Origin: Thermoanaerobacterium sp. PSU-2
GTDB taxonomy: Bacteria > Bacillota > Thermoanaerobacteria > Thermoanaerobacterales > Thermoanaerobacteraceae
Reading direction: 5' to 3'
Assembly (NCBI RefSeq): GCF_002102475.1
Contig: NZ_MSQD01000003.1
Span: 124,001 to 188,000, forward strand
DNA length: 64,000 nt
A model generated the notes under the pieces. It made no database searches and was not told where the DNA came from. It worked only from the letters and a program-made list of their open reading frames with translations. This document shows positions 43,556 to 54,180 of the stretch, piece by piece. Position 1 is the stretch's first letter. Each line of letters begins with the position of its first letter. The translations under genes and the position numbers were made by a program.

Positions 43556-43930
43556 TTAACCAACGTCGTCAAATGTATTTATGTATTCCTCCAACTCTTC
43601 TCTTGCTGCTTTTAATTCTTCTTTCAACTTTTCAACTTCTTCTGTTAATTCTTCTATCCTTTCATCATCAGCACTTAACCTTGATTTTAGCGATACAATC
43701 TCTTTTTTTAAGGCACTGTTTTCTTCCCTCGAGATAAAAAGCTCATCGGCTATGTTAAGAGCCGATAAAACAAGCACCATCTGATTTGAAAGTCTATTGT
43801 AACTGCCAGAAATCCCTGATATTACATCGTTTAAATGTTCTGTCAATCTGAGTATATAATCTTCAGGATAGTCTGTCTTCAATATATACTCGTTGCCATT
43901 TATATTTACCGTTATCTTCCTTATTTCCAT
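43556..43930 (-). CDS. zapA: Cell division protein ZapA
   Basis: ZapA binds and bundles FtsZ filaments. The 124-residue protein has the ZapA head (VNINGNEYILKTDYPEDYILRLTEHLND), then MVLVLSALNIADELF and a long acidic coiled coil to the end. The tail is longer than in short ZapA proteins but usual for Clostridia. Located between the pheST operon and the U32 gene, 50 bases from the latter, with which it may be co-transcribed. Confidence 0.92.
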   Translation of the reverse strand: MEIRKITVNINGNEYILKTDYPEDYILRLTEHLNDVISGISGSYNRLSNQMVLVLSALNIADELFISREENSALKKEIVSLKSRLSADDERIEELTEEVEKLKEELKAAREELEEYINTFDDVG

Positions 43931-44002
43931 TAGAACATCCCCTCAAACCAAGCATTACTTTATTTATTTCTACAAATCTTTTCGATTTCCTCCTTTATGA
44001 AG

Positions 44003-44029
44003 AAAAAAAGACCATTTCGGTCTTTTTTT
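44003..44029 (-). terminator. Terminator of the pheST operon
   Basis: AAAAAAAGACC and GGTCTTTTTTT pair around a 5-base loop, at the pheT stop codon, giving a seven-T tail on the minus strand. Confidence 0.88.
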
Positions 44030-46409
44030 ATCTTAATTGCGCTCCAAGCTCCTCATTCAGGCTCTTTACTATTTTGTCATGGACTTTGCCTACTTCATCG
44101 TCTGTCAAAGTCTTGTCGTACGATCTGTACCAAATTGAAAATGCCACGCTTTTTTTGCCATCAGGAATATTTTCGCCTTCGTACACATCAAACAATTTAA
44201 CATCATCTACAAGTTTCCCGCCAGCTTTTCTTATGACACTTTCTATATCTGCCACAAATGTGTTTTTATCTACCAGCACAGCTATATCCCTTTCAACGGC
44301 TGGATATTTTGGCAGCGGCTTGTAGATTTTCTCGTCGTTTGCGTGCTTAAACAAAAGTTCAATGTTTACCTCTGCCACGTAAACCCTCTTATTTATATCG
44401 TAGTTTTCTGCAACATCAGGGCTTAATTCGCCAAAGACGCATATCTTTTCATCCCCTACAATGACATCAGCAGATCTTCCTGGATGATATGCAGGGTTTT
44501 GACTTCTTGCGTATTTGACATTCTTTATGTTGAGGACGTCTAAAAGTTCTTCAACCACACCCTTAATCGTCAGAAAATCCACATCATGTCCATACATGGC
44601 AATTATACCGCTTTTTATCTCTGTCGGAAGTTCTTCTACAGGCAGCGATTTCGGTATAAAGACTCTCGATATTTCAAATGCTTTAAATTCTGGGACTTTT
44701 CGGCTGTAATTTGTGTAAACCACGTTTAGCATGAATGGCAAAAGCGTCGTCCTCATGTAAGCTTGATCCTCTCCAAGTGGATTCATTATTTTGACAGCAT
44801 TCCTCAAATAGCTGTCATCAGGCAAATTTATCCTGTCTAAATCCTTCATGCCCATAAATGACGTTGTTATGACTTCATTTAATCCGAATGACAAAAATAC
44901 ATCCTTTACGGTATCTTCCAGCTTCTGTTCTCTTGTCTTAACACCTGCTGTAATCTGAGTTCCTTTTAATAGGGTATCTTCTATGTTGTTGTAGCCGTAC
45001 ATTCTCCCGATTTCTTCCGCAATATCTGCCTCACCGTCAATATCACTTCTAAATGCTGGCACCTTTACTATCAAGTTTTCGCCATCGCAGATGGCGCCAA
45101 AATCCAAAAATGAAAGTATTTCCTTCATTTCTTGGCAAGACAGATTTGTTCCTAAAAGCTTGTTTATTCTTTCATATCGCACACTTAGGACTTTCTCAGT
45201 TACAGGTTTTGGATATACGTCTACAAGCCCTTCTAATATCTCTCCGCCGCTTAATTCAGCCATAAGCTGTGCTGCTCTATTGCATGCCAAAACCGTAATC
45301 TCTGGATCAAGCCCTTTTTCAAACCTTGACGATGCTTCACTTCTAAGGCCAAGTTTTCTCGATGTATACCGTATATTGCTGCCTCTAAAATTGGCACTTT
45401 CTATCAATATATTTACTGTGTCATCTGTTATTTCAGTATTTTGACCACCCATAACGCCAGCTAAGCCTATAGCCTTTTCCTCATCTGCGATTACAAGCAT
45501 ATCGCTATCCAGAATCCTCTCTTTGTCATCGAGAGTTGTAAGCTTTTCGCCTTCTTTTGCCCTTCTTACAATTATATGCCCGTTTTTGACTTTGTCTAAG
45601 TCAAAGGCATGTAGCGGCTGTCCCAATTCCATCATAACGTAATTTGTCACATCTACTATGTTGTTTATGGGCCTTATACCAGCTTTCAACAGCCTCATTT
45701 GCATCCACATAGGCGATGGGCCTATTTTGGCATTCCTTATGACTCTGGCAACGTACCTAAAGCACAAATCATCTGCTTCGATTGTGACAGTAGCTGGATT
45801 TTTGTCGTCAACTTCTCTTATTTTAACTTTAGGCATCCTGTAGCTTTTTCTGTATGTAGCTGCAGCCTCCCTCGCAATTCCAACTACTGAAAGGCAATCA
45901 GGCCTATTTGGCGTTATTTCAAATTCTATCACATCGTCCAGTTCAAGAGCATCTCTTACATCGTCTCCTAAAGGAAGCTCAGGAAGAATAAATATGCCGT
46001 TTCTCTGGTACTCCGGAAGCAAGCTTTCGTCTAATCCCAATTCTTTGGCAGAGCACATCATTCCATTTGATTCAACACCTCTTAGTTTACCTCTTTTTAT
46101 CTTTACGCCGCCAGGCAGTGTTGAACCATGCAGTGCGACGGGAATATAATCACCAACCTTGATATTTTGAGCGCCTGTCACTATCTGCAATTTTTCTTCC
46201 CCTACATCTACGATTCCTATTTGAAGCTTTAAAGCATCAGGATGTTTTTCTAAAGATACAATCTTTCCTATCACTACATTTTTTATCTCTTGCCCGTAAC
46301 TTTTTATAGTCTCCACCTTTGAACCTGACATCGTAAGATCGTCAGCCAATTTTTTTGCATCAACAGACAAATCTACGTAGTCTTTTAACCATGAATACGA
46401 TATTAGCAT
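44028..46409 (-). CDS. pheT: Phenylalanine--tRNA ligase beta subunit
   Basis: The 793-residue protein is full length. Domains in order: a tRNA-binding OB-fold (about 40-150, [26 protein letters not shown]), B3/4 editing domain (around 210-370), B5 (about 405-475), the catalytic-like core and the C-terminal FDX-ACB anticodon-binding domain ([15 protein letters not shown]). It pairs with PheS as an alpha2-beta2 enzyme that charges tRNA-Phe. AAGGAGG precedes the ATG; pheS ends 12 nt upstream. Confidence 0.97.
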   Translation of the reverse strand: MLISYSWLKDYVDLSVDAKKLADDLTMSGSKVETIKSYGQEIKNVVIGKIVSLEKHPDALKLQIGIVDVGEEKLQIVTGAQNIKVGDYIPVALHGSTLPGGVKIKRGKLRGVESNGMMCSAKELGLDESLLPEYQRNGIFILPELPLGDDVRDALELDDVIEFEITPNRPDCLSVVGIAREAAATYRKSYRMPKVKIREVDDKNPATVTIEADDLCFRYVARVIRNAKIGPSPMWMQMRLLKAGIRPINNIVDVTNYVMMELGQPLHAFDLDKVKNGHIIVRRAKEGEKLTTLDDKERILDSDMLVIADEEKAIGLAGVMGGQNTEITDDTVNILIESANFRGSNIRYTSRKLGLRSEASSRFEKGLDPEITVLACNRAAQLMAELSGGEILEGLVDVYPKPVTEKVLSVRYERINKLLGTNLSCQEMKEILSFLDFGAICDGENLIVKVPAFRSDIDGEADIAEEIGRMYGYNNIEDTLLKGTQITAGVKTREQKLEDTVKDVFLSFGLNEVITTSFMGMKDLDRINLPDDSYLRNAVKIMNPLGEDQAYMRTTLLPFMLNVVYTNYSRKVPEFKAFEISRVFIPKSLPVEELPTEIKSGIIAMYGHDVDFLTIKGVVEELLDVLNIKNVKYARSQNPAYHPGRSADVIVGDEKICVFGELSPDVAENYDINKRVYVAEVNIELLFKHANDEKIYKPLPKYPAVERDIAVLVDKNTFVADIESVIRKAGGKLVDDVKLFDVYEGENIPDGKKSVAFSIWYRSYDKTLTDDEVGKVHDKIVKSLNEELGAQLR

Positions 46410-46421
46410 GTCTTAACCTCC

Positions 46422-47441
46422 TTAAAACTGTTTAATAAAGCGTAGGTCATTTTCGTAAAGAAGACGCAAATCGTCTATCCCATATTTAAGCATAGTTATT
46501 CTGTCAAGTCCCATGCCAAATGCAAAGCCTGAATACTTTTCAGGATCGATTCCAGACATCCTAAGCACATTGGGGTGAACCATGCCAGATCCTAATATCT
46601 CGATCCACCCGGAATATCCACAAACTCTACAGCCCTTTCCGCCACATGCAAAGCACGATACGTCCATTTCTGCACTTGGCTCAGTAAAAGGAAAATAGTG
46701 AGGCCTGAATTTTGTCTTTGTGTCTGAACCAAAAAGCCTTTTGGCAAATAGATTTAAAACGCCTTTCAAATCTCCCATCGTTATTCCTTCATCAACTGCC
46801 AATCCTTCTATCTGGTTGAACACAGGAGAATGTGTAGCATCTATTTCATCTGACCTATAAACTCTACCTGGCGATATGACTTTTATAGGTGGTTTGCTTT
46901 TTTCCATAGTCCTCACCTGAACAGGCGATGTCTGCGTCCTAAGCAAGATGTTTTTAGTAATATAAAAAGTATCCTGCAAATCCCTTGCTGGATGATCAGG
47001 CGGAGTATTTAGCGCTTCAAAATTGTAGTAATCAAGCTCGATTTCAGGTCCTTCGGCGATGGAAAACCCAAGCCCTAAGAATATATCCTTTATTTCATCT
47101 AAAACTTTTGTCATAGGATGTTTATGGCCTATCTCATGGACTTTCCCGGGCAATGTTATGTCGATATATTCGCTTTTTATTTTTTTCCCTTTTTCCTGTT
47201 TCAACACTTCTTCTCTTTTTTGAGTAAGCTCTTTCTCGATCTCTTCTCTTACCTCATTTGAGATTTTGCCAATGATAGGCCTTTCTTCAGGCGATAGACT
47301 TCCCATACCTCTTAATATCTGTGTCAGTTCGCCTTTCTTCCCTAAATACTTAACCCTTATCTCCTCAAGTGTCTTTAAACTTTCCGCAGATGACAGCTCT
47401 TTTTTGGCTTCTTCAAGTAGATTTCTCAACGTCTCTTCCAA
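46422..47441 (-). CDS. pheS: Phenylalanine--tRNA ligase alpha subunit
   Basis: The 339-residue catalytic subunit has an N-terminal coiled coil (1-90), then class II motif 2/3 sequences such as [10 protein letters not shown], FDxx-type [17 protein letters not shown] and the C-terminal [23 protein letters not shown] zinc-ribbon-like [21 protein letters not shown] is typical of bacterial PheS. Start is TTG with GGAGAG 7 nt upstream. A Phe T-box riboswitch controls it. Confidence 0.97.
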   Translation of the reverse strand: MEETLRNLLEEAKKELSSAESLKTLEEIRVKYLGKKGELTQILRGMGSLSPEERPIIGKISNEVREEIEKELTQKREEVLKQEKGKKIKSEYIDITLPGKVHEIGHKHPMTKVLDEIKDIFLGLGFSIAEGPEIELDYYNFEALNTPPDHPARDLQDTFYITKNILLRTQTSPVQVRTMEKSKPPIKVISPGRVYRSDEIDATHSPVFNQIEGLAVDEGITMGDLKGVLNLFAKRLFGSDTKTKFRPHYFPFTEPSAEMDVSCFACGGKGCRVCGYSGWIEILGSGMVHPNVLRMSGIDPEKYSGFAFGMGLDRITMLKYGIDDLRLLYENDLRFIKQF

Positions 47442-47480
47442 AGAAATACTCTCCTTTCTTTCCTAAATATAATAAAAAAA

Positions 47481-47713
47481 CTCCATCTTAAAAGGACGGA
47501 GATATGACCGTGGTACCACCTAATTTGGCTAAAAGCCCACTCATTTTGATATAACGGAAATAAACCGGTTATGCCTACTATCAGTTCAGCACACTGCTTA
47601 AGAGGGAACTTCCATTACGCAGTACCAACAATGCTCTCAGTCTACGGCATCGCCTCCCTGTCGCACTTAAACGTAATGTACTTTACTCTTTCATCGCATT
47701 TTTCTTTATTTTT
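47481..47713 (-). promoter_or_regulatory. T-box riboswitch of pheST (specifier TTC)
   Basis: The T-box sequence AGGTGGTACCACGG is at 47521-47508, and the terminator hairpin (7-bp stem, then seven T) at 47481-47501. The specifier TTC (Phe) is placed at 47606-47608, directly after GAAG; the thrS leader has ACC at the matching place. Uncharged tRNA-Phe would pair with TTC and the T-box and let transcription continue. Confidence 0.9.
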
Positions 47714-47719
47714 TTGAAT

Positions 47720-47748
47720 ATTATATCATCTTTGCGCTATTTTATCAA
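47720..47748 (-). promoter_or_regulatory. Promoter of the pheST leader
   Basis: TTGATA (47743-47748) and TATAAT (47720-47725) with a 17-bp spacer. The -35 lies within the last codons of the upstream methyltransferase gene. Confidence 0.8.
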
Positions 47749-48507
47749 TCTCTGTCTTTCCGATTCATAAAGGCAAATAGATGCTGCCACAGATACATTT
47801 AAAGACTCCGCCATGCCATCCATAGGTATCTTAAAGGAGTCATCTACAAATTCATCTAAATGACTATTTACGCCTCTTGACTCATTTCCAAAGATAAGTG
47901 CTGCATTTTTTGAAATATCGAAATCGTAGATGTACTTTTCTGCTTTAAGACTTGTAGACAAAATTCTTATGCCATGTTTCTTAAATACATCAAAAAGCCT
48001 TGAAGGCTCTACATCATTTACAACAGGCAGGTGAAATATGGAGCCCATAGTAGAGCGCAATACTTTAGGATTGTATATATCTACAGTATTATTTATAGTA
48101 AAGATGCCATCTGCGTTAAATGCATCTGCAGACCTTATTATGGTTCCTACATTGCCTGGATCTTGTACTTCATCAAGTATCACGTAGAAACCGCCTTCTT
48201 TAATGATGTCATTCACTTCCCACTTAGGCATCTTGATAACAGCCATAATCATCTGTGGAGCGACAGTGTCGGAAATCTTCTTAAATACTTTTTCATCCAC
48301 AAAGACGATCTTTTCCTTTTCAATCTGAAAGTCTATATTAAAATCTTTCGAAACCAGCAGGTGTACAATCTCAAAGCCGCTTTTTAATGCTTCAAAAACG
48401 CTGTTTTTGCCTTCTACGAAAAACAGCCTTTTCTCATACCTGTATTTCTTATCTGATAGCTTCTTTATGTTCTTTATAAACTCATTTTTTTCGCTTGTTA
48501 TGACCAT
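47737..48507 (-). CDS. TrmH/SpoU-family RNA 2'-O-methyltransferase
   Basis: The 256-residue protein has a small N-terminal substrate domain (1-95) and a SPOUT knot with the three family motifs: DPGNVGTIIRSADAFNADG, LIFGNESRGVNSHL and IPMDGMAESLNVSVAASICLYE. It methylates a ribose in rRNA or tRNA; the exact target is unknown. It lies between the rplT terminator and the pheST promoter, a common place for this gene in Clostridia. Confidence 0.9.
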   Translation of the reverse strand: MVITSEKNEFIKNIKKLSDKKYRYEKRLFFVEGKNSVFEALKSGFEIVHLLVSKDFNIDFQIEKEKIVFVDEKVFKKISDTVAPQMIMAVIKMPKWEVNDIIKEGGFYVILDEVQDPGNVGTIIRSADAFNADGIFTINNTVDIYNPKVLRSTMGSIFHLPVVNDVEPSRLFDVFKKHGIRILSTSLKAEKYIYDFDISKNAALIFGNESRGVNSHLDEFVDDSFKIPMDGMAESLNVSVAASICLYESERQRLIK

Positions 48508-48538
48508 TTAACATTCACTATCCTGTATATAGGTTAAA

Positions 48539-48556
48539 ACCCGGCATGTACCGGGT
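48539..48556 (-). terminator. Terminator of infC-rpmI-rplT
   Basis: ACCCGG and CCGGGT form a 6-bp stem with a 6-base loop, followed by TTTT on the minus strand, seven bases past rplT. Confidence 0.75.
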
Positions 48557-48562
48557 ATAAGA

Positions 48563-48922
48563 TTATGCATTCAGTTGTTGTTTTGCTATGTTAACCAACT
48601 CTGCAAAAGCCTTGTTGTCGTGTATAGCCATTTCTGACAACATCTTTCTGTTTATCTCTATATTAGCCTTCTTAAGTCCATTTATAAACCTGCTATAAGA
48701 AATACCATTTGCTCTTGCTGCAGCGTTAATTCTGGCAATCCACAACTTCCTAAAATCTCTCTTTCTTAATTTCCTTCCAATGTATGCATAATTAAGTGAC
48801 TTCATTACAGCTTGGTTAGCTACTCTGAAAAGTTTGCTTTTTGCACCGTAGTAACCTTTAGCAAGTTTTAATATTTTTTTATGTCTTTTTCTCGTAACTT
48901 TTCCTGATTTTACCCTCGACAT
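48563..48922 (-). CDS. rplT: 50S ribosomal protein L20
   Basis: The 119-residue basic protein is full length and near-identical in pattern to bacterial L20 ([47 protein letters not shown]). L20 binds 23S rRNA early in assembly and represses its own operon by binding the leader described below. Third gene of infC-rpmI-rplT. Confidence 0.99.
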   Translation of the reverse strand: MSRVKSGKVTRKRHKKILKLAKGYYGAKSKLFRVANQAVMKSLNYAYIGRKLRKRDFRKLWIARINAAARANGISYSRFINGLKKANIEINRKMLSEMAIHDNKAFAELVNIAKQQLNA

Positions 48923-48941
48923 TTTTATACCTCCTAATTAT

Positions 48942-49139
48942 TTACGCATAAGGAATCAAGCGTTTTATGTTCTTTGCATCGACACCGCTTAAATATGCTA
49001 TCTTTCTCAAGTTTCTCTTAGTCTTTCTCGTCTTTTTCGTAAGTATATGCCTCTTAAAAGCTTTTGATCTCTTTACTTTACCGTTTTTTGTAAGAGCGAA
49101 TCTTTTTGCAGCTCCGCTGTGTGTTTTCATTTTTGGCAT
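48942..49139 (-). CDS. rpmI: 50S ribosomal protein L35
   Basis: The 65-residue basic protein begins [27 protein letters not shown], the invariant L35 start. It lies between infC (17 nt) and rplT (19 nt). Confidence 0.99.
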   Translation of the reverse strand: MPKMKTHSGAAKRFALTKNGKVKRSKAFKRHILTKKTRKTKRNLRKIAYLSGVDAKNIKRLIPYA

Positions 49140-49156
49140 TTTCGTATCCTCCTCAA

Positions 49157-49669
49157 TTAAACGTTTTTAGGTGCTAATATCATCATCAAATTTCTGCCCT
49201 CCATGTTTGGGGCCTTCTCAACATTACCATATTCTTCTAAGCTCTTTGCAAATCTATTTAACAGTTCTTCGGCAAGATTTGTGTGTGAAGCTTCCCTGCC
49301 TCTGAATCTTATCGTCACTTTTACTTTATCTCCATCTTTTAAGAACTTCATGGCGCTTTTGACTTTTACGCCAAAGTCGTGTTCTTCAATCGCTGGAGTC
49401 ATCCTTATTTCCTTTATGTTGATGACTTTCTGCTTCTTTTTAGATTCTTTCTCTTTCTTGCTTTGTTCATACCTGTATTTTCCGAAGTCCATTAATTTGC
49501 ATACTGGTGGATTTGCCTGTGGTGCAATCTTAACCAGATCGATGTGCCTTTCTAAAGCAATTTTGTATGCCTCTTTTGCTGACATTATACCTAATTGATT
49601 ACCATCTTGATCAATGAGGCGCACTTCCTTATCTCTAATTTCCTCATTAACCTGCAGCTCCTTGTTAAT
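49157..49669 (-). CDS. infC: Translation initiation factor IF-3 (ATT start)
   Basis: IF-3 binds the 30S subunit and enforces start-codon fidelity. The conserved N-terminus [27 protein letters not shown] is encoded only if translation starts at the ATT at 49669, which has AGGAGGTG 7 nt upstream. This gives 170 residues, the family length. Starting at the first ATG would remove about 15 conserved residues. ATT starts are known for infC in other bacteria, where IF-3 represses its own synthesis by rejecting the codon. The C-terminal domain ([20 protein letters not shown]) is intact. Confidence 0.95.
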   Translation of the reverse strand: MNKELQVNEEIRDKEVRLIDQDGNQLGIMSAKEAYKIALERHIDLVKIAPQANPPVCKLMDFGKYRYEQSKKEKESKKKQKVINIKEIRMTPAIEEHDFGVKVKSAMKFLKDGDKVKVTIRFRGREASHTNLAEELLNRFAKSLEEYGNVEKAPNMEGRNLMMILAPKNV

Positions 49670-49682
49670 AAATACGCACCTC

Positions 49683-49804
49683 CTAAAATATTACAAAAAA
49701 TAAAGCGGGTATAAACCCGCTTCTTTTTGGCTAAAACAACATTTTACTTTAAACCTGACACCTGCGGTGAAAGGTGAGAAGCGGGTGCTTCTACTTTAAA
49801 CACA
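49683..49804 (-). promoter_or_regulatory. L20-type ribosomal protein leader of infC-rpmI-rplT
   Basis: On the minus strand the leader contains AGAAGCACCCGCTTCTCACC, the hallmark of the Firmicutes L20 leader. Further on is a terminator hairpin (AAGCGGGT with ACCCGCTT, 49703-49722) followed by a T-run. The AAGCGGGT sequence can also pair with the upstream strand, giving an anti-terminator. L20 binding would favour termination. Confidence 0.88.
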
Positions 49805-49810
49805 TGTTAA

Positions 49811-49839
49811 ATTATAGCACAACTTATCATCTCAGTCAA
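49811..49839 (-). promoter_or_regulatory. Promoter of infC-rpmI-rplT
   Basis: TTGACT (49834-49839) and TATAAT (49811-49816) with a 17-bp spacer. Confidence 0.85.
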
Positions 49840-49858
49840 TACCCTTCTCACCACAAGA

Positions 49859-50905
49859 TCAATACTTTTCAACTCTTTTCATATACATATTAAAGTTTTC
49901 CACCATGTCCTGCAAGGAATCTCCGCCAAATTTTTTAGTCATTTCATCGGCTATAGTCCACGCACATACAGCTTCAAGCACTACAGCAGCGGCTTCAACA
50001 GCGGTTACGTCCGAACGCTCATACGTAGCCTTCACTTCTTCCTTCGAATCTATATCAACAGATGTAAGAGGTTTTCTCAAAGTTGGTATAGGTTTCATAT
50101 AGGCTCTCAAAACTATTGGCATGCCATTTGAAATACCGCCTTCAATTCCACCTGCGTTGTTGGTCTTTCTGTAAAAATGCCCGTCGTAAAATATCTCATC
50201 GTGGACTGAAGAACCCTTTTGCCTTGCCGCCATAAAACCCATGCCGATTTCCACCCCTTTTATGGCTTGGACGCTCATGACGCTATAGGATAAAAGGGCG
50301 TCCAGCTTGCGATCCCATTGAACATGGCTGCCTAAGCCTATTGGTACCCCGTCTATTGTGATTTCGATCACACCGCCTAAAGTGTCCCCTTCATTTTTTG
50401 CTTCATCTATAAGGGCAGGCCACTTTTCTCTATCTCTTTCTCCACCTATCTCCAATATATCGCTTTTTACAACTATGCCAAAGTTTTTAAGAAGCAACTT
50501 TGCTACAGCGCCAACAGATACTCTCGCTGCTGTTTCCCTGGCACTGGCTCTTTCTAAAACATCTCTCATGTCTTTTAAATCGTATTTGATGGCACCAGAC
50601 AGATCTGCATGGCCTGGCCTTGGTCGGGTCACTCTCGGCACATCTTTTCCCTTCCAATTTTCGTAATCAAGGTTTCTAATGAGAATAGAAAGCGGCGCAC
50701 CAATTGTCAAATTGTTTCTGACTCCACCTAAAATGTGAACAGCATCGCTTTCAATAGACATCCTGCCGCCTCTGCCGTAGCCAGATTGCCTTCTTTTAAG
50801 TTCATTATTTATGAAATCCACATCTATAAACAAATTTGATGGCAAACCTTCGATGATGGCAACAAGCGCTTCTCCATGTGTCTCTCCAGATGTTAAATAC
50901 CTCAA
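49859..50905 (-). CDS. aroC: Chorismate synthase
   Basis: AroC converts EPSP to chorismate, the last step of the shikimate pathway, using reduced FMN. The 348-residue protein has [53 protein letters not shown] and [18 protein letters not shown] near residue 125. Length is in the normal range for Firmicutes. It is separated by one base from the MFS gene upstream; no other aromatic-pathway gene is nearby. Confidence 0.97.
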   Translation of the reverse strand: MRYLTSGETHGEALVAIIEGLPSNLFIDVDFINNELKRRQSGYGRGGRMSIESDAVHILGGVRNNLTIGAPLSILIRNLDYENWKGKDVPRVTRPRPGHADLSGAIKYDLKDMRDVLERASARETAARVSVGAVAKLLLKNFGIVVKSDILEIGGERDREKWPALIDEAKNEGDTLGGVIEITIDGVPIGLGSHVQWDRKLDALLSYSVMSVQAIKGVEIGMGFMAARQKGSSVHDEIFYDGHFYRKTNNAGGIEGGISNGMPIVLRAYMKPIPTLRKPLTSVDIDSKEEVKATYERSDVTAVEAAAVVLEAVCAWTIADEMTKKFGGDSLQDMVENFNMYMKRVEKY

Positions 50906-50906
50906 A

Positions 50907-52097
50907 TCATGCTCCCCCTTTGCTTAATACAGTTTTTTCAGTTTTATATAGCGCAACAGCAAAAAGCAATATGCTGGACAAGACTCTCAATACCGTCGTT
51001 ATATACATGAATGTCTCATATCCCACAATTTCATAAAACCACGTTCCAACAATAGGCGATAGAAAAGCAGCAAATTGTGTCACGATAGTATAGATGGCAA
51101 TATAATTCATCTTTTCCTTGTGGTCAGGCAAAAGCTCCAAAAGCCAGTTTAAAGAAAGCATGGTGTATCCTGCTGTAGCCATACCGCCAAAAAAGTCTAT
51201 GGCAGCACCTACGTAGAGGCTGGTAACTTTAGCCCATAATGCTGGAATCGTGGATATAAGTAAAGTACTTATGCTTAATGCAATGCCATTTCCTTTTCTA
51301 TCCGCGAGATTTGCCCACCACTTATACGTTAAAATAGAACCTACTGAGCCTACAATCGTTGAAATGCTCATCCACATGTTGTTAGCGTGGAGATTGTCGA
51401 CTTTGTATATGGTAAATATGGGCCATGCCATCATCCACGTAAAAGTAAATATAAAAGATGCAAGGCTAAAATAGATAAACTTTCTCGATTGCATCATAGT
51501 TTTTAGCGAATCTAAAATAGACGCTGAAGCTTCTTTTTTGTGGGATACGTAGTGAAACTTTGAGTAATAATAGGCGTCAAGTATCCCAAACAAAAATGCT
51601 ATAAAAAACATTATCTGGTAACCGTATGGAAACTTGATCCTATCCAAAAGTATGCCTGTTATTAATACCGCCGCTGTGCCTAATACACCTGTCCAGATGT
51701 TTCTATCCGCAAAGACTTTGCCGCGAAACTCCTCAGGTATCAAATCGCTCATAAATGACTGCCAACACATTCCTGCGACAATAGCCGGCAAATTCAATAA
51801 TCCTACAAATAAAACCACCGCTTCAGGTCTAAACTTGCTCATAAACGGTACTAAAGCAACTAAAAGGTAAAAGCTCCTTGTAATGTACTCTAAAACGTAG
51901 GCAAACTTAAAAACATTTTTAGCCTTATTTATAAAGATTGTAGCAGGCAGTATCCCAATCAAAGCCATAAGGGCTGGAAGAGAATTAATAAGAGATACTT
52001 CGTAGTTGTTGGCACCCAATTTTATAGCGAATATGCCTACAAATGGCATAATCATATTGTACCCTATTGAAAATGTTATGCCATTTAGCAGATTCAT
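50907..52097 (-). CDS. MFS-type transporter, unknown substrate
   Basis: The 396-residue protein has about twelve transmembrane helices and MFS-type loops such as [19 protein letters not shown] between TM4 and TM5. It ends with [15 protein letters not shown]. Substrate is not predictable. The ATG at 52097 has no ribosome site; the frame is open upstream to a TAA at about 52160 and reads NREVYKYLNYNIK just before it, with GGGAGG there. The N-terminus is therefore uncertain. It is followed by aroC with a one-base gap, so the two may share a transcript. Confidence 0.85.
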   Translation of the reverse strand: MNLLNGITFSIGYNMIMPFVGIFAIKLGANNYEVSLINSLPALMALIGILPATIFINKAKNVFKFAYVLEYITRSFYLLVALVPFMSKFRPEAVVLFVGLLNLPAIVAGMCWQSFMSDLIPEEFRGKVFADRNIWTGVLGTAAVLITGILLDRIKFPYGYQIMFFIAFLFGILDAYYYSKFHYVSHKKEASASILDSLKTMMQSRKFIYFSLASFIFTFTWMMAWPIFTIYKVDNLHANNMWMSISTIVGSVGSILTYKWWANLADRKGNGIALSISTLLISTIPALWAKVTSLYVGAAIDFFGGMATAGYTMLSLNWLLELLPDHKEKMNYIAIYTIVTQFAAFLSPIVGTWFYEIVGYETFMYITTVLRVLSSILLFAVALYKTEKTVLSKGGA

Positions 52098-52214
52098 CTT
52101 TATGTTGTAGTTGAGATATTTGTAGACCTCCCTATTTTTAGCCGTAATTATTCCCCCCGATAAAACACTACATATTTAGATTATCACTTTTTATTTTGCC
52201 AATCAAGGTAGTAG

Positions 52215-52245
52215 AATGTCCACCAATTCAAAGTTGGTGGACATT
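52215..52245. repeat. Perfect 12-bp hairpin after thrS
   Basis: AATGTCCACCAA and TTGGTGGACATT pair perfectly with a 7-base loop, five bases past the thrS stop. On the minus strand no T-run follows (CTACTACC), while the plus side has TTTCTTTT. It may end thrS weakly, or stabilise the 3' end. Confidence 0.6.
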
Positions 52246-52249
52246 TCTT

Positions 52250-54154
52250 TTAGAGGGATTTTTGCTTAATCTCTTCCAAAATGGATGATAAAAATTCTTG
52301 CAATGATTTAGATCCAAGATCTCCTTCTTTTCTTGATCTTACAGAAACATTTCCTGCTTCTACTTCCTTATCGCCTAATATAAGCATGTAAGGTATCTTT
52401 TGCATTTGCGCTTCTCTTATCTTGTAGCCTATTTTCTCATTTCTATCATCAAGTTCGACCCTTATATCATTTTCCAATAGCCTTTCATGAATATTCTGTG
52501 CATAACCCAAGTGCTTATCAGAAATCGGAAGTATTTTTACCTGCACAGGAGCAAGCCATGTAGGGAATGCACCGGCAAAGTTTTCTGTGAGAATCGCTAT
52601 AAACCTTTCTATGCTGCCAAACACCACCCTGTGCAACATGACAGGTCTATGCTTTTCACCATCATCACCGACGTATTCGCAGTTAAACCTTTCAGGCATC
52701 TGAAAATCCAACTGTATCGTGCCACACTGCCATGTACGCCCTATGCTATCCTTTAGATGAAAGTCAATCTTAGGGCCGTAAAAGGCTCCATCGCCTTCAT
52801 TCACCTTATAATCGAGTCCTATATGCTCCATAGCCTTTATCAAGGCGTTTGTTGCCAATTCCCAGTCTTCGTCAGAACCTATCGAATTCTCTGGCCTCGT
52901 AGAAAGTTCCACAAAGTACTCAAATCCAAATATCTTGTAGAAGTAGTCGATAAGTTTGATGACTCCCAGGATTTCTGATTCCACCTGATCTGGCGTCATA
53001 AACAAATGGGCATCGTCTTGCGTGAAACTCCTAACTCTCATCAGCCCATGGAGAGCACCTGATAATTCATGCCTGTGAACAAGTCCCAGTTCGCAAAGCC
53101 TAAGAGGCAGATCTCTGTAGCTATGCATAGTTGAATTGTACACAAGCAAAGCACCCGGGCAGTTCATCGGCTTTATGGCATAATCCTCATCATCAATCTT
53201 TGTAAAGTACATATTTTCTTTGTAATGATCCCAATGGCCTGATCTGTGCCACAGCTCTTCGTTTAAAATTATTGGCGTCTTAATCTCCTGATAGCCTCTC
53301 TTTGCATGTTCTTTTCTCCAAAAATCTTCTAAGATATTTCTTAAGATCATTCCCTTTGGATGGAAAAACGGAAAACCAGGTCCTTCATTGTGGATGCTGA
53401 AAAGATCCAATTCCTTTCCCAATTTCCTGTGGTCTCTTTTTTTAGCTTCCTCAATCATGTTTAAGTATTCGTCTAACATGCTTTTCTTAGGAAAGCTTAT
53501 GCCATATATTCTCTGCAGCATCTTATTGTGCTCGTCGCCTCTCCAGTAAGCACCTGCCACTGAAAGGAGTTTTATGGATTTAACCATGCCTGTCGATGGC
53601 AAATGTGGCCCTGCGCAGAGATCTGTAAATTCGCCTTGTCTGTAAAAAGATATTGTAGCATCCTGCGGCAAATCCTTTATAAGCTCAACTTTGTAAGGTT
53701 CACCTTTTTCTTCCATGAATTTTATAGCTTCCTCTCTGGGAAGCACAAACCTCTCAAGCTTTAAATCTTCCTTAATAATCTTATTCATCTCGTCTTCTAT
53801 CTTAGAAAAATCATCGACTGTAAAAGGTTCATCAACATCAAAATCGTAGTAAAAACCATTGTCAATGGCAGGACCTATTGTAAGCTTCACGTTTTTATAA
53901 AGCCTTTTAATGGCCTGTGCCATTATATGTGATGAAGTGTGCCAGTATATCTTTTTTCCATCCTCATCATCAAAAGTCAAGATTTCCAGCTTGCCGTCTT
54001 CATTGATTGGTGTAAACAGCTCCACAATCCTGCCATTTAATTTGCCACCAAGTGCTTCTTTAGCAAGCTTATGGCTTAGACTTTTAGCGATTTCATATAC
54101 GCTTATGCCACTTTCATATTCTCTTTCTGTTCCATCTTTAAGTATTATCTTCAT
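52250..54154 (-). CDS. thrS: Threonine--tRNA ligase
   Basis: The 634-residue class II synthetase is full length: TGS domain (1-60), the editing-associated N2 region with HTSSHIMAQAIKRLY (His pair) near residue 75, the catalytic core with MNCPGALLVYNSTMHSYRDLPLRL and RSFTQDDAHLFM, and the anticodon-binding domain (PVQVKILPISDKHLGYA). It charges tRNA-Thr in the cytoplasm and edits Ser-tRNA-Thr. A Thr-specific T-box precedes it. Confidence 0.98.
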   Translation of the reverse strand: MKIILKDGTEREYESGISVYEIAKSLSHKLAKEALGGKLNGRIVELFTPINEDGKLEILTFDDEDGKKIYWHTSSHIMAQAIKRLYKNVKLTIGPAIDNGFYYDFDVDEPFTVDDFSKIEDEMNKIIKEDLKLERFVLPREEAIKFMEEKGEPYKVELIKDLPQDATISFYRQGEFTDLCAGPHLPSTGMVKSIKLLSVAGAYWRGDEHNKMLQRIYGISFPKKSMLDEYLNMIEEAKKRDHRKLGKELDLFSIHNEGPGFPFFHPKGMILRNILEDFWRKEHAKRGYQEIKTPIILNEELWHRSGHWDHYKENMYFTKIDDEDYAIKPMNCPGALLVYNSTMHSYRDLPLRLCELGLVHRHELSGALHGLMRVRSFTQDDAHLFMTPDQVESEILGVIKLIDYFYKIFGFEYFVELSTRPENSIGSDEDWELATNALIKAMEHIGLDYKVNEGDGAFYGPKIDFHLKDSIGRTWQCGTIQLDFQMPERFNCEYVGDDGEKHRPVMLHRVVFGSIERFIAILTENFAGAFPTWLAPVQVKILPISDKHLGYAQNIHERLLENDIRVELDDRNEKIGYKIREAQMQKIPYMLILGDKEVEAGNVSVRSRKEGDLGSKSLQEFLSSILEEIKQKSL

Positions 54155-54180
54155 ACCTTGTCCTCCTTCTTAAATTTAAA

